Shown: positions 20,823-29,580, counted from the first letter of the stretch. The stretch is DNA of 64,000 nt from Candidatus Symbiobacter mobilis CR (GCF_000477435.1 NC_022576.1:744001-808000); one strand, 5' to 3'. Notes: generated by a model from the letters alone, not told the origin. Made by a program: numbers and translations.

Positions 20823-21581
20823 CTACAACTTTCGCGCAATGTAGTAGCCGTAGCCCACATGCGCCTTATAGCGTTCGTACAACGCTATTTCCTGCTCCTC
20901 CGACGCAACGATGGCTCGTGCTGCCTCGCTGGTGCCGTGTTCCGCCAAAAAGGCTGGGAATCTTCGCTGCATCGGCCGGTAGTAGGCTTCGAACCAGCAA
21001 CGTTCCGGCAACACGAAATAGCCTAGCGGAGAGTAGCCGTTGCGTTCGAGCACGGCCATTTTGGATGCGGCTGAGCCCACTTCCGAGTACTGCTCCACCC
21101 AGTGGGCTTCCAGTTCCTGCGGGCGGTTCGTCGTGAGCCACGTGAGTTCCGAGACTGCGAGGATGCCCCCGGGCCGGAGGAATCTGCGCCATTCCCGGGC
21201 CCCCCTCTCGAAACCCAGTTGGTATATCGCCCCCTCTGACCAGATCGCGTCCAGCGAGGCCGGAGCGAATGGCAGCGCATCCATCGATGCTGCCAGGGTT
21301 GTGATGCTGTGGGCCAAGCCTAGCCGCGCCGCACGCTCTTGCAATACGGCGAGGAACTCCGGCAGCAAGTCGACCGCAGTGATGTCGGCGTCAAGTTCCC
21401 GCGCAAGAACGAGCGTCGATGCACCGGTGCCGCAGCCAATGTCGGCGATCTTCCACCTGCGCCCTTTGGCCAGGCCAGCCAATTCGATGGCGCGGCGGGT
21501 CTCTTCTTCCCCACCGGGGCCTTGTCTTAAGGCATGTTGGTGGAGGTCGATCAAAAGAAGCACATCTTCCATAACTGCCAT
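20823..21581 (-). CDS. Class I SAM-dependent methyltransferase
   Basis: 252 residues of Rossmann-type methyltransferase. Motif I is ADIGCGTGASTLVLA, the following acidic loop is ITAVDLL, and a later SEGAIYQLGFERGAREW plus FLRPGGILAVSELTW matches motifs of small-molecule methyltransferases of the UbiE/Methyltransf_11 type. The substrate cannot be told. It is convergent with the third chemoreceptor (45 bp gap). Two starts are close together: ATG at 21581 and one three codons inside; the first is reported. Confidence 0.82.
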   Translation of the reverse strand: MAVMEDVLLLIDLHQHALRQGPGGEEETRRAIELAGLAKGRRWKIADIGCGTGASTLVLARELDADITAVDLLPEFLAVLQERAARLGLAHSITTLAASMDALPFAPASLDAIWSEGAIYQLGFERGAREWRRFLRPGGILAVSELTWLTTNRPQELEAHWVEQYSEVGSAASKMAVLERNGYSPLGYFVLPERCWFEAYYRPMQRRFPAFLAEHGTSEAARAIVASEEQEIALYERYKAHVGYGYYIARKL

Positions 21582-21606
21582 GACGTTGTGTATACACCCC
21601 GAATCA

Positions 21607-21685
21607 GGAAAGTCATGCAGTGTCCCTCACCCCCCAGCCCCTCTCCCGCTGCGCAGGGATTCGAGAAACCACTGCACGACTTTCC
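21607..21685. repeat. 79-bp imperfect palindrome
   Basis: Arms of 16 bp (GGAAAGTCATGCAGTG at 21607-21622, and its near-complement at 21670-21685) match at 15 of 16 positions around a 47-bp C-rich core. It lies between the convergently-spaced methyltransferase and DUF389 genes. It looks like a small dispersed palindromic repeat or a miniature element rather than a terminator, because no T tract follows either arm. Confidence 0.55.
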
Positions 21686-21810
21686 TATTCACGCGATCTT
21701 CTTGGCTTGGATTTGTCGAACATATTTGTAGAGCATGTGCCAGCCCGGCCAACGGCTGACTACATCGTCCCTTCGTTCGCCCATACTTCCCATACCTCCC
21801 CTGTGCAAAC

Positions 21811-23187
21811 TCAGCGCTTCTTCTGGCCTCGTTGAGGCGGTGGCGGCGGAGGTTCTTCCACTTGCAGCAGCACTGGATCTGCTTTGGTACGCACTTGCAA
21901 CCAGGCACGCAGACGAGTACGGGATTCGTCATCGACCGGCGCGCTGCTGGCAATATGCACCACCAGTGCGGGTTTTGTGGAGTCCCTATCTTTCCTGAGG
22001 CCTTCGGCTACGACGACCACGCCTGCACTGGGAACTTGAGCGCGTATTTCCTGCGCCAGATCGTCGGCCATGTTGCGCATACCGTCCCGCTGCGCCAGCT
22101 CCTTGCGCAATTGTTCGAGTTCTGCGTCTTTTTGACGCAAAGCCTCGCGGCTGTCGCGATACAAATCGCCCAACAGCGAGGTGCGCAATGCGGTCACGTC
22201 GAGCTTGTCGTTCTCGCTGGCCTGGTGAACGGCCAATTGCGTTCCCTCCATCCCGTCACGTTGCATCCGGGCCTCGACCTCGTCGAGCCGGGCGCGATCA
22301 ACGGGATCTCCGATCAACGACACCTCCACCCTCCGTGCATGCACATCAACTTTGGCTGATGCAACGTACACGTTGGGAAAGACGAATTCCCGACGAACGA
22401 ATTCCAGCGCACGGCCCTTGTACAACTGGTCGCGAACAAGGTTGGCACCCAGATACGCAGCAGGCAACGACGTAGCCGCTGCCACCACTAGCAAAACCAA
22501 GCGCACCCTGCGCTCCATCCCCTTCTCGACGAAGTTGTGGTAAGGGAACCGCAGGGCGCGAATTCCCAGAATGGTCGCCACCCCGATAAAGACACAGTTG
22601 ATTGCGTACAGGTAGAACGCCCCGCCGAAATACGCCCACTGTCCCGTGGCCAGCCCATACCCCGCCGTACACAGCGGCGGCATCAGCGCCGTGGCAATGG
22701 CCACCCCGGGAACAACGTGCGAGCGTTCCTCCCGCGTGGCCCCGACGATTCCTGCCAGCCCCCCGAATAGTGCGATGAGTACATCCCACAACGTCGGCGA
22801 CGTGCGTGCGAGCAGTTCGGACTGCGCATCTGACAACGGGGTGACCAGGAAATACAGCGAGGAAACTGTCAGACTGATCAGCGTGGCAATGGCCAGATTC
22901 CAAAAAGACCGTCGAACCAGCGCGAAGTCGTACACCGCCACGCCATGCCCGACCCCCATGATGGGCCCCATCAGCGGAGAAATGAGCATCGCGCCAATGA
23001 TCACAGCCGTGGAATTGACATTGAGACCAATCGACGCAACGAGGATCGCGAACATCAAAATCCACGGCGTCGCTCCACGCAGCTCGACGCCATCGCGAAT
23101 ACGGCGCTCGATCTCCGCATTGCTCGCCTTGTCCGTCATCAAGCTGAATCGCGCGCGAAACGATTCGGATAGCCAATAGAAATGCAT
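21811..23187 (-). CDS. DUF389 family membrane protein (TIGR00341-like)
   Basis: 458 residues. An N-terminal RARFSLMTDKASNAEIERRI precedes the conserved DUF389 core: VNSTAVIIGAMLISPLMGPI, then further hydrophobic helices including GVAIATALMPPLCTAGYGLA. About 6 TM segments lie in residues 40-250, and a long hydrophilic helical tail ends in poly-Pro and KKR. The family is found widely but its transport role is unsettled. It starts 20 bp after the RND pump stop with a strong AAGGAG, so it is the last gene of the efflux operon. Confidence 0.85.
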   Translation of the reverse strand: MHFYWLSESFRARFSLMTDKASNAEIERRIRDGVELRGATPWILMFAILVASIGLNVNSTAVIIGAMLISPLMGPIMGVGHGVAVYDFALVRRSFWNLAIATLISLTVSSLYFLVTPLSDAQSELLARTSPTLWDVLIALFGGLAGIVGATREERSHVVPGVAIATALMPPLCTAGYGLATGQWAYFGGAFYLYAINCVFIGVATILGIRALRFPYHNFVEKGMERRVRLVLLVVAAATSLPAAYLGANLVRDQLYKGRALEFVRREFVFPNVYVASAKVDVHARRVEVSLIGDPVDRARLDEVEARMQRDGMEGTQLAVHQASENDKLDVTALRTSLLGDLYRDSREALRQKDAELEQLRKELAQRDGMRNMADDLAQEIRAQVPSAGVVVVAEGLRKDRDSTKPALVVHIASSAPVDDESRTRLRAWLQVRTKADPVLLQVEEPPPPPPQRGQKKR

Positions 23188-23206
23188 GGGTGTTTCTCCT
23201 TCCAGG

Positions 23207-26200
23207 CTACTTTCCAGCCTTCTCCCTACCCGGCAAAAAACTGCGCAGCCAGGCTTCCAGATCGCTGACGTAGAGAAAGACGACGGGGACGACGAGCAGG
23301 CTCAACCCCGTGGAAGTGACCAGCCCGCCGATCACGGCCACCGCCATCGGCTGGCGAAAGCTCGCATCGCCGCCCAGCCCCAACGCCAACGGCAACATGC
23401 CTGCGACCATCGCGACCGTGGTCATCAGAATGGGGCGGGCGCGTTTGTGGCAAGCGTCCATCAGCGCGTCCACCAGCGCCATGCCGCGCGTTTCATGCGC
23501 CATCACGGCAAAGTCCGCAAGCAGAATCGAATTTTTGGTGACGATGCCCAGCAGCATCACCATGCCGATGAGCACGGGCATTCCCAATTCATAGCCCGCA
23601 GCCAACACGGCGACGAATACCCCGCCCAGCGACAGCGGCACCGCAGAAAGAATGGTGATCGGCAAAAACCAGTCGTGAAACAACAGCACCAGCACGGCGT
23701 ATACCAGCAAGATCCCGGTCAGCAGGGCCATGGCAAAACCACCAAGCATTTCGACCATCAGTTCGGCATCTCCGCTTTCGATCAACCGCACGCTGGCAGG
23801 CATCGACCGGATCGACGGCAAGGCGTTGCGTTCCTCGATGGCTTGGCTGAGCGAATAGCCCCCCAAGTCTGCGTTGATCGTGACCTGGCGCTCGCGGTTG
23901 TAGCGGTCAATCTGCGCAGGCCCGCTTTCCACGCGCAGCTCCGCGATGCTGGACAGGGGAACAAGCACCCCGCCGCGCCCCGGCACCCGCAGCGCGCCAA
24001 TCGCGTCGAGATCATGGCGAATGGCATCGCCCACCTGCACCCGAATATCGACTTGCCGGGTATCCAGATTCCATTGCGACAGCGCTGTGTCCACGTCTCC
24101 CGACAAGGCAATACGCAATGTTTCGCCGATAGCCTGCGTGCTCACTCCCCGTTCCGCCGCCAGCGCCGCGTGGGGCCGCACGGTGATTTCCGGGCGCTCC
24201 AGGCTTGCCGTCGAGGCAATCCCGCTCAGAAAAGGCAGCCCCCGCAAATCGCGTTCCACCTGCAGGGCCGTGGCACGCAGCGTGGGGGCATCCTGGCTGG
24301 CAAGGATGACTTGCAGCTTCTTGCCGGTGCCCTGCCCTATCGACAACCGCACCCCGGCAATCCCCGCCAGGCGCTCCCGCACCGCGTCTTCGACCTGCTG
24401 TTGCGTCGGGCGCTCGCCACGCGGGGCCAGCACGAGCGTCAGGCTGCCTTTGCGCAGTTCCCCGATCAGCGGCCCGCTGCCGGGGCCGGAAGCCAGCGGC
24501 GGCGCCCCCACCGTGGCGAACACGGCGCGGATGCCTTCGACGTCCGCAATGGCTTGGCGTACTTCTTCGATCGTCGATAGCGAACGCTCCAGGCTCGCCC
24601 CCGGCGGCAGTTCCATCGCAATGCTCGTACTGCCTTCGTCGCGCGGGGGGACGAAACCCGTGGGCAGCAGAGGCACCAGCGCGAGCGAACCGAGGAAAAA
24701 CGCCAACCCTGCCAGCAGCGTCGTCTTGCGGTGACGGATGCACCACCCTGCCATCCGCAAGTAGCCTTGCATCCAGCGCCCGTCTGCATCGTGCGAATGT
24801 CCGCCTCGCAGCAACCACATGGCCATCACAGGCGTCATCAGCCGCGCGACGAGTAGCGAAGCCAGCACCGCAGCGACAACCGTCCAGCCGAATTGCCGGA
24901 ACACCAGCCCTGGAATACCGCTCATCAATGCCGTGGGAACGAACACGACGACCAGCGTGGCCGTCGTCGTGACGACCGCCAGCGCGATTTCCTCGACGGC
25001 GTCGATCGTGGCGTCGAGCACGGATTTGCCGCCGCGCAGATGGCGTGCGATGTTTTCGACCTCGACGATCGCATCATCGACCAGGATGCCGACGACCACC
25101 GCCAACGCCAGCAAAGTCAGGGTGTTGAGGGTGAAGCCGAACCACGCCATCACGGCAAAGGCAGGAAGGATCGACAGTGGCAGCGCAGCAGCCCCAATGA
25201 GGGTGGCACGCCAGTCGCGCAGAAACCACCAGATCACAAGCACAGCCAGGATTGCCCCTTCATAGAGCATCTCCATCGACCCCCGGTATTGCTCCAGCGT
25301 GAAGTCCACCGTAGACCGAACCACCGTTACCCCCATGCCGGGATGCTTGCGTTGCAGGGCCTCCAGCGCTTGCGCTATTCCTTCGGCGATGCGCGTTTCG
25401 TCGTAGCCCCGGGTGCGGGCGATCTGCACGCCCACCACGGGCTTGCCATCGAGCAAGGCGGCTTGCGTGCGTTGCGCGGTGGTGTCCCGCACCGTGGCGA
25501 CCTGGTCGAGCCGCAGAGAACGCCCATCCGCCAGCGCGATCGGCAAGGCAGCCAATTCTTCGGCGCGCCGCACCGTCGCCAGCGTGCGCACGCCCTGCTC
25601 CGCCCCCCCAAGCTGCCCGCGCCCGCCAGAAGCTTCAAGCTGCACACGCCGCAGCGCGCGGGAAACGTCCGCCGCTGTGGCACGCACCGCAGCCAGCCGC
25701 GCGGGGTCGACTTCGACCTGCACTTCGCGCTGCACGCCGCCGACGCGGGTGAACTGCCCGACACCGGGAACACGCAACACAGCGCGGGACACCGTGTCGT
25801 CAACGAACCAGGACAAGGCTTCCTCGTCCATGGCGCTGTGGGAAATGGCATAGGTGAGCATCGGCCCGCCCGGGGCGATCGTCACCTTGTTGACTTGGGG
25901 TTCCTCTACGTCTGCGGGCAAGTCTTTGCGCACCCGATCCACCGCGTCCTTAACGTCGAGCAGGCAGTCCGACAACGGACGGCGAATGTCGAATTCCGCG
26001 TACATGGCGACGCGCCCGTCGGTGACGCTGGTGCGCAGGTGCTTAAGACCTTGGAGCGTGGCCATCGCATCCTCGACCTTGCGGGCGACCTCGGTTTCCA
26101 ATTGCGCAGGCGCAGCGCCGGGCTGCACCAGCATGACATTGATCGTCGGCAAATCAAGATCGGGAAAGTGCTGGACGCCCAGGTTCCGAAAACCCCAAAT

Positions 26201-26275
26201 CCCCGCCAGGGTCAACAGCACGAAAAGCAGGACGCTGGGGGTAGGCTTGCGAACCGACCACGTAGCCAGATTCAT
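23207..26275 (-). CDS. RND family efflux pump, inner-membrane permease
   Basis: 1022 residues, the normal length for AcrB/MexB-type pumps. The N-terminus RKPTPSVLLFVLLTLAG is TM1. Two large periplasmic loops follow TM1 and TM7. TM4 carries GILVDDAIVEVENIARHL, with the paired Asp residues of the proton relay. The second half has the matching GIVTKNSILLADFAVMAHE and LALGLGGDASFRQPMAVAVI. It exports substrates by proton antiport with a periplasmic adaptor and outer-membrane channel. Its ATG overlaps the adaptor stop by 4 nt (ATGA). No outer-membrane factor gene is in the window. Confidence 0.95.
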   Translation of the reverse strand: MNLATWSVRKPTPSVLLFVLLTLAGIWGFRNLGVQHFPDLDLPTINVMLVQPGAAPAQLETEVARKVEDAMATLQGLKHLRTSVTDGRVAMYAEFDIRRPLSDCLLDVKDAVDRVRKDLPADVEEPQVNKVTIAPGGPMLTYAISHSAMDEEALSWFVDDTVSRAVLRVPGVGQFTRVGGVQREVQVEVDPARLAAVRATAADVSRALRRVQLEASGGRGQLGGAEQGVRTLATVRRAEELAALPIALADGRSLRLDQVATVRDTTAQRTQAALLDGKPVVGVQIARTRGYDETRIAEGIAQALEALQRKHPGMGVTVVRSTVDFTLEQYRGSMEMLYEGAILAVLVIWWFLRDWRATLIGAAALPLSILPAFAVMAWFGFTLNTLTLLALAVVVGILVDDAIVEVENIARHLRGGKSVLDATIDAVEEIALAVVTTTATLVVVFVPTALMSGIPGLVFRQFGWTVVAAVLASLLVARLMTPVMAMWLLRGGHSHDADGRWMQGYLRMAGWCIRHRKTTLLAGLAFFLGSLALVPLLPTGFVPPRDEGSTSIAMELPPGASLERSLSTIEEVRQAIADVEGIRAVFATVGAPPLASGPGSGPLIGELRKGSLTLVLAPRGERPTQQQVEDAVRERLAGIAGVRLSIGQGTGKKLQVILASQDAPTLRATALQVERDLRGLPFLSGIASTASLERPEITVRPHAALAAERGVSTQAIGETLRIALSGDVDTALSQWNLDTRQVDIRVQVGDAIRHDLDAIGALRVPGRGGVLVPLSSIAELRVESGPAQIDRYNRERQVTINADLGGYSLSQAIEERNALPSIRSMPASVRLIESGDAELMVEMLGGFAMALLTGILLVYAVLVLLFHDWFLPITILSAVPLSLGGVFVAVLAAGYELGMPVLIGMVMLLGIVTKNSILLADFAVMAHETRGMALVDALMDACHKRARPILMTTVAMVAGMLPLALGLGGDASFRQPMAVAVIGGLVTSTGLSLLVVPVVFLYVSDLEAWLRSFLPGREKAGK

Positions 26276-27411
26276 CGCGTTCCCCCAGCGGGCTGTGCCT
26301 CGCGGACGAGATCCCCGTCAGACAGGAACCCCGCCCCGCGCACCACGACCTTCTGCCCAGCCTGCAAGCCCCGGATGACTTCGATGTGCTCGTTCTCGCG
26401 GCGGCCTGTCTCGACCGGTACTTGCCTGACGCGACCCGCCTCGGCCACGACGAACACCGACGACCGTCCGTCACGCAACACCACGGCTTCTGCTGGCAGA
26501 GCCAGTGCGGGGCTGCGACCGATTTCGATCGTCGCATTGGCGTACATGGCCGCACGTGCTGGGCTGCCGGGTTCCAGATCGACGTAGGCCAAGGCCAACC
26601 TCGTTGCGGGGTCGAGCGAGGGAGCGAGCTGCCGCACTGTTCCCTGCGCGAGGCTGCCGTCTGCCAGGGTCAGCGCTACGCGCTGCCCCGGCCGAACCAT
26701 GGCAAGCTGGGTGGCGTTCAATTCCCCACGCCATTCCAGCCTGCCTTGGCGAATCAGCCGGAATAGCTCGGTTCCCCCCTGCGGGCCGGCCACCAGGCCC
26801 AACGACGCAGCGCGGGAAGACACCACGCCATCGTCCACTGCGCGTACCTCGCAATGCTGCAAGCGCAAGTCTTGGCTGGTGACTTGCGCCTGCGCCAAGG
26901 CTTGCTGGGCCTGCGCGGCCTGGGCTTGCGCCTGCGCTTGCTCCAGCGCATGGGCGCTAACGGCGCCTTGTTGCCGTAGGGACTGCATTCGCGCCAGATT
27001 GGCATCCGCCAGCCGCGCATTGGCTACGGCCACCGCCAGGGCTGCGCGGGCTTGGGCAAGCTCGGCGCGCACGGTCTGGTCGTCAAAGCGTGCGAGCAGT
27101 TGCCCCTTGCGAACGCGGTCTCCCACATCGGCCAGCACTGCGACGAGCGGCAGGTTCGTGACCCGCGCGCCCAGCACGGCCTCCTGCCACGCGGCGACCT
27201 GCCCTTGGGCTGTCACCATGCGGGGCCACTCTTGCGTCACGGCCTGGGCTACCGTCACCGTTTGCGCTGCAGAAGCTGGCTGGCTTTGGGGTTTGCCAGA
27301 ACCGGGGCCACAGGCGGCCAGGGTGCAGGCCACTACAGCCCATGCCGCAGCCCGTTGGGTTGATCTCAGGAACGCCACCGCAGAACCAGGGGGCACAAAA
27401 AAATGGGGCAT
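26272..27411 (-). CDS. RND efflux periplasmic adaptor lipoprotein
   Basis: 379 residues of the membrane fusion protein family. The lipoprotein signal ends TLAAC-GPG, with Cys34 as the lipidation site. The order follows the family: a biotinyl-like half (LGARVTNLPLVAVLADVGDRV), an alpha-hairpin rich in Ala and Gln (about 100-165), the lipoyl return, then beta-barrel segments including the GLQAGQKVVVRGAGFL signature. The ATG at 27411 is chosen because it gives the lipoprotein signal; the longer frame upstream has no signal. Translational coupling to the pump is expected from the ATGA overlap. Confidence 0.93.
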   Translation of the reverse strand: MPHFFVPPGSAVAFLRSTQRAAAWAVVACTLAACGPGSGKPQSQPASAAQTVTVAQAVTQEWPRMVTAQGQVAAWQEAVLGARVTNLPLVAVLADVGDRVRKGQLLARFDDQTVRAELAQARAALAVAVANARLADANLARMQSLRQQGAVSAHALEQAQAQAQAAQAQQALAQAQVTSQDLRLQHCEVRAVDDGVVSSRAASLGLVAGPQGGTELFRLIRQGRLEWRGELNATQLAMVRPGQRVALTLADGSLAQGTVRQLAPSLDPATRLALAYVDLEPGSPARAAMYANATIEIGRSPALALPAEAVVLRDGRSSVFVVAEAGRVRQVPVETGRRENEHIEVIRGLQAGQKVVVRGAGFLSDGDLVREAQPAGGTR

Positions 27412-27439
27412 ACAAAACTCCAAAAAAACTCCAAAGTGT

Positions 27440-28153
27440 TCACAACGCACTATCCACAACGCAAGGGGGTGGGGACCGTGGAACGCACGGGCACCCTGCA
27501 ACGATCCGGTCCAAGGCCAGTTGCACCACGCGCAACGTCTCGTCTCGCACGGCAAGGGAATCGGTGTGCGCGCTGCGTAGCACGCATCCAGACAGGGTGG
27601 CATGGAACCAGGCCAGCTCGTCTTCGGTAGCTTCTTTCCCCAATCGGGCAAAAACCTGGCCCAGCACGCGCAGGGCCTCTTGGTCAAACTCTCCAAGCCA
27701 CTGCCGCATCGGCGGTGATTCGTCTGCGGCGTACATCAGCGCGACCATCAGCCGCCCCATCACAGGCTTGCGCACGATGTCCGAGAAAAAAGCCCGCACG
27801 GCGCCGAGGGTGTCCTCCTGCGCAGCGGTCGATTCCATGACTGCGCCGATAGTGCGAACCATCTCCGCGTACAGGGCCTGCACCACGCCCTGAATCAATG
27901 CCTGCCGTGTGGGAAAGTAGTACGTGAGATGGCTTTGCCGCAGCCCCGCCGCTGCCGCGACACGTGCCTGGCTCAGCCCGCGCATCCCATCCCGATGCAC
28001 CAGTTGCACCGCCGCTTCCACAATCCGGCCCGGAACGCTGGAATCGGAATCTGTGTACGGCGGCGGCTGGATCGATGGTGGCATCGATGGCGGGGCTGGC
28101 TGCTGAATCGGTGGCGGCTGGATAGGCGGCTGCAGCGGCGAGGAAACGGTCAT
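27440..28153 (-). CDS. TetR family transcriptional regulator
   Basis: 237 residues. The N-terminal 40 residues are unusually rich in Pro and Gln (SSPLQPPIQPPPIQQPAP). Then comes the TetR DNA-binding domain: GRIVEAAVQLVHRDGMRGLS, followed by the turn-helix RVAAAAGLRQSHLTYYFPTR. The rest is the helical ligand and dimer domain. It heads the same-strand efflux operon and is only 28 bp before the adaptor gene. A perfect 8-bp-arm palindrome at 28175-28194, 22 bp upstream of its start, is the probable operator, so it likely represses itself and the pump. Confidence 0.92.
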   Translation of the reverse strand: MTVSSPLQPPIQPPPIQQPAPPSMPPSIQPPPYTDSDSSVPGRIVEAAVQLVHRDGMRGLSQARVAAAAGLRQSHLTYYFPTRQALIQGVVQALYAEMVRTIGAVMESTAAQEDTLGAVRAFFSDIVRKPVMGRLMVALMYAADESPPMRQWLGEFDQEALRVLGQVFARLGKEATEDELAWFHATLSGCVLRSAHTDSLAVRDETLRVVQLALDRIVAGCPCVPRSPPPCVVDSAL

Positions 28154-28174
28154 GAGGACGACGGAATGGCGCCG

Positions 28175-28194
28175 ATTTGGTTACTCAACCAAAT
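28175..28194 (-). promoter_or_regulatory. Candidate TetR operator
   Basis: A perfect inverted repeat: ATTTGGTT and AACCAAAT separated by 4 bp. It lies 22 bp upstream of the TetR start codon. Size, symmetry and place match TetR-family autoregulatory operators. Seen in sequence; binding is inferred. Confidence 0.65.
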
Positions 28195-28210
28195 TCTAGC
28201 GAGGGCGCCA

Positions 28211-28250
28211 TGGGTCTTGGGGCCTAGGGCCTAGGGTCTTGGGTCTTGGG
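28211..28250. repeat. Short direct repeats of TCTTGGG and CCTAGGG type
   Basis: A run of overlapping units GGGTCTTGG, GGCCTAGGG, CCTAGGGTC and TTGGGTCTTGGG, upstream of the TetR operator. It may have arisen by slippage. No function is proposed. Confidence 0.5.
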
Positions 28251-28272
28251 CATAGTGCATCCCGTCGACAAA

Positions 28273-28334
28273 ATCGGGTAGGCAACGGTTTCTAGCCGTC
28301 GCCCCACACACCACCCACCGTGCGGGTCCGCAGT
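28273..28334 (-). repeat. Group II intron 3' remnant (partial domain V and domain VI)
   Basis: Only the last 62 nt of the intron repeat seen at 29008-29390 and 43807-44137. It holds the top and 3' strand of domain V and the domain VI hairpin, ending CTACCCGAT on the minus strand. It sits between the efflux operon and parD and marks the left border of the accessory island. Confidence 0.7.
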
Positions 28335-28349
28335 GAACATCTTAAATTT

Positions 28350-28394
28350 TTGTCTTGAATTCGAGGTTCACTTTAGTATGTCAAACATTGACAT
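28350..28394 (+). promoter_or_regulatory. parD promoter and overlapping palindrome
   Basis: TTGTCT (28350-28355) and TAGTAT (28374-28379), 18 bp apart, form a plausible sigma-70 promoter. A perfect palindrome, ATGTCAA and TTGACAT around ACA (28378-28394), overlaps the -10 box and lies 40 bp before parD. ParD-type antitoxins usually repress their own promoter at such sites. Confidence 0.6.
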
Positions 28395-28434
28395 TCCCTG
28401 ATAACCTCGCTCTTCTCGACAGGAGACATGAATC

Positions 28435-28701
28435 ATGGGCATGAACGTCAACCTTACTCCTCAGCTTGAGGAGATGGTTCGAGCAAAGGTCAGTTCTGGC
28501 CTTTACACGTCGGCCAGCGAGGTCGTACGTGAGGCACTTCGCCTCATGGAAGAGCAGGACCGCCTACGTCAGGTGAAGCTGGAGGAACTGCGCAGCGAGG
28601 TCCGCAAAGGTCTGAAGAGTGGTCCAAGTGAACCCTGGGATGCGGCAGCGCTGAAGAAGAAGGCCCGCACCCGCCAAGCGGCCAAGGCGAGCGCGGCGTA
28701 G
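28435..28701 (+). CDS. parD: ParD-like type II antitoxin
   Basis: 88 residues. An N-terminal ribbon-helix-helix is seen in MNVNLTPQLEEMVRAKVS and YTSASEVVREALRLMEE, the ParD signature. The basic, helical C-terminus would wrap the toxin. A GGAGA lies about 8 nt upstream of ATG 28435; an ATG two codons in is an alternative. The gene ends in a TAG directly followed by the parE ATG, the usual coupled arrangement. It is probably autoregulated through the 28378-28394 palindrome. Fragments of one group II intron lie on both sides of the pair. Confidence 0.93.
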   Translation: MGMNVNLTPQLEEMVRAKVSSGLYTSASEVVREALRLMEEQDRLRQVKLEELRSEVRKGLKSGPSEPWDAAALKKKARTRQAAKASAA

Positions 28702-28992
28702 ATGGCACGTGTAACGCGGCGTCCGGAGGCCGAAGCCGACATTCTCGAAATCTGGCTGTACATCGCCGATGACAGCGTTGTCGAGGCTGATCGCTGGATC
28801 GACAGATTGGATGAGCGCCTGGCACTGTGGGCAACCCAACCCAAAATGGGACGTGCTCGAGACGAACTGTCGCCTGGAATCCGCAGCCTTCCCTTCGGCC
28901 GGTACGTCGTCTTTTTCGAGCCGCTACCCGACGGAATCGACGTTGTTCGAGTTCTGCATGGCTCGCAAGACATTGACGAACAGTTCCAATGA
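28702..28992 (+). CDS. parE: ParE/RelE family toxin
   Basis: 96 residues. Seen: RPEAEADILEIWLYIADDS (helix alpha-1 with ParE-like pattern), WIDRLDERLALWATQPKMGR, SPGIRSLPFGRYVVFF and a final DGIDVVRVLHGSQDID, all in the order of ParE toxins that target DNA gyrase. Its ATG abuts the parD stop with no gap. The frame looks intact. The end lies 15 bp from an intron remnant. Family members can be RNases or gyrase poisons; the ParD partner favours ParE. Confidence 0.92.
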   Translation: MARVTRRPEAEADILEIWLYIADDSVVEADRWIDRLDERLALWATQPKMGRARDELSPGIRSLPFGRYVVFFEPLPDGIDVVRVLHGSQDIDEQFQ

Positions 28993-29007
28993 CGCGAATG
29001 CGCCCTA

Positions 29008-29390
29008 ATCGGGTAGGCAACGGCTTCTAACCGTCGCCCCCCACACCACCCACCGTGCGGGTCCGCAGTGGGCGGTTCAACAAGTCGACTCGCTCGACAA
29101 AGTCTTTCGCTTCCTACCCATGTATCCCTGTGCTTTGCACCACAGGTCTTTCACACTCAGCAAACCCTGCTCCTGTAACCACACGTTGGATATGGCCTGT
29201 TAGATATGGCCTGATTGATAACCGGGGTTCTGGACATCTGCCAATAGTTCTTGCTGCTGACTACTTCTCGCGAAGCAGCCCTTGCCGTCGGCTAGTAGTT
29301 ACTATTGCTCACAAGCTCACGATGAGTCCAATCCGGTTTTCCCACAGGGGACTTCCACCCCATACGTTCGCGCCCATGCTGGGCGCACAC
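29008..29390 (-). repeat. ORF-less group II intron copy
   Basis: 383 nt on the minus strand. The 5' end GTGTGCGCCCAGCATGGGCG, then GGTGGAAGTCCCC, is the start pattern of bacterial group II introns. The 3' side has a 34-nt domain V hairpin beginning CACCGCCCAC or its variant (stem TGCG/CGCA, bulged CG) and a domain VI hairpin, ending CCTACCCGAT. Most of domains I to IV and the reverse transcriptase are missing. It follows parE by 15 bp and precedes hsdR. An internal duplication of a GGCCATATC segment is visible. Confidence 0.75.
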
Positions 29391-29467
29391 CCGGCGCTCA
29401 ACCCGGCCGCCTATCGGTGCCGATTAGCTCTGCGTTATGCGGCCACACGACGTCAGAAGTGAACATC

Positions 29468-29528
29468 CTGAAGTGAAATGCTTCAGAATATTCAATATTT
29501 GAAAGAAGTGAATATTTTCGGATAGTTA
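29468..29528 (+). promoter_or_regulatory. Candidate hsd operon promoter region
   Basis: CTGAAG and CTTCAG form a 6-bp-arm hairpin at 29468-29486. Then TTGAAA (29499-29504) and TAGTTA (29523-29528), 18 bp apart, make a plausible promoter about 50 bp ahead of hsdR. The stretch is AT-rich, unlike its surroundings. Confidence 0.45.
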
Positions 29529-29580
29529 CCAACGCCATGGGTTTCTAACGGTGGAACCAAGATCGCAGAGAACAAAAACA

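Noticed and set aside
29391..29460. attC-like stretch beside the intron copy (GCTCAAC ... GTTATGC)
   Set aside because: Class C introns can sit in attC sites, but the spacing is short, the right core does not fit GTTRRRY, and the other intron junctions show nothing similar.
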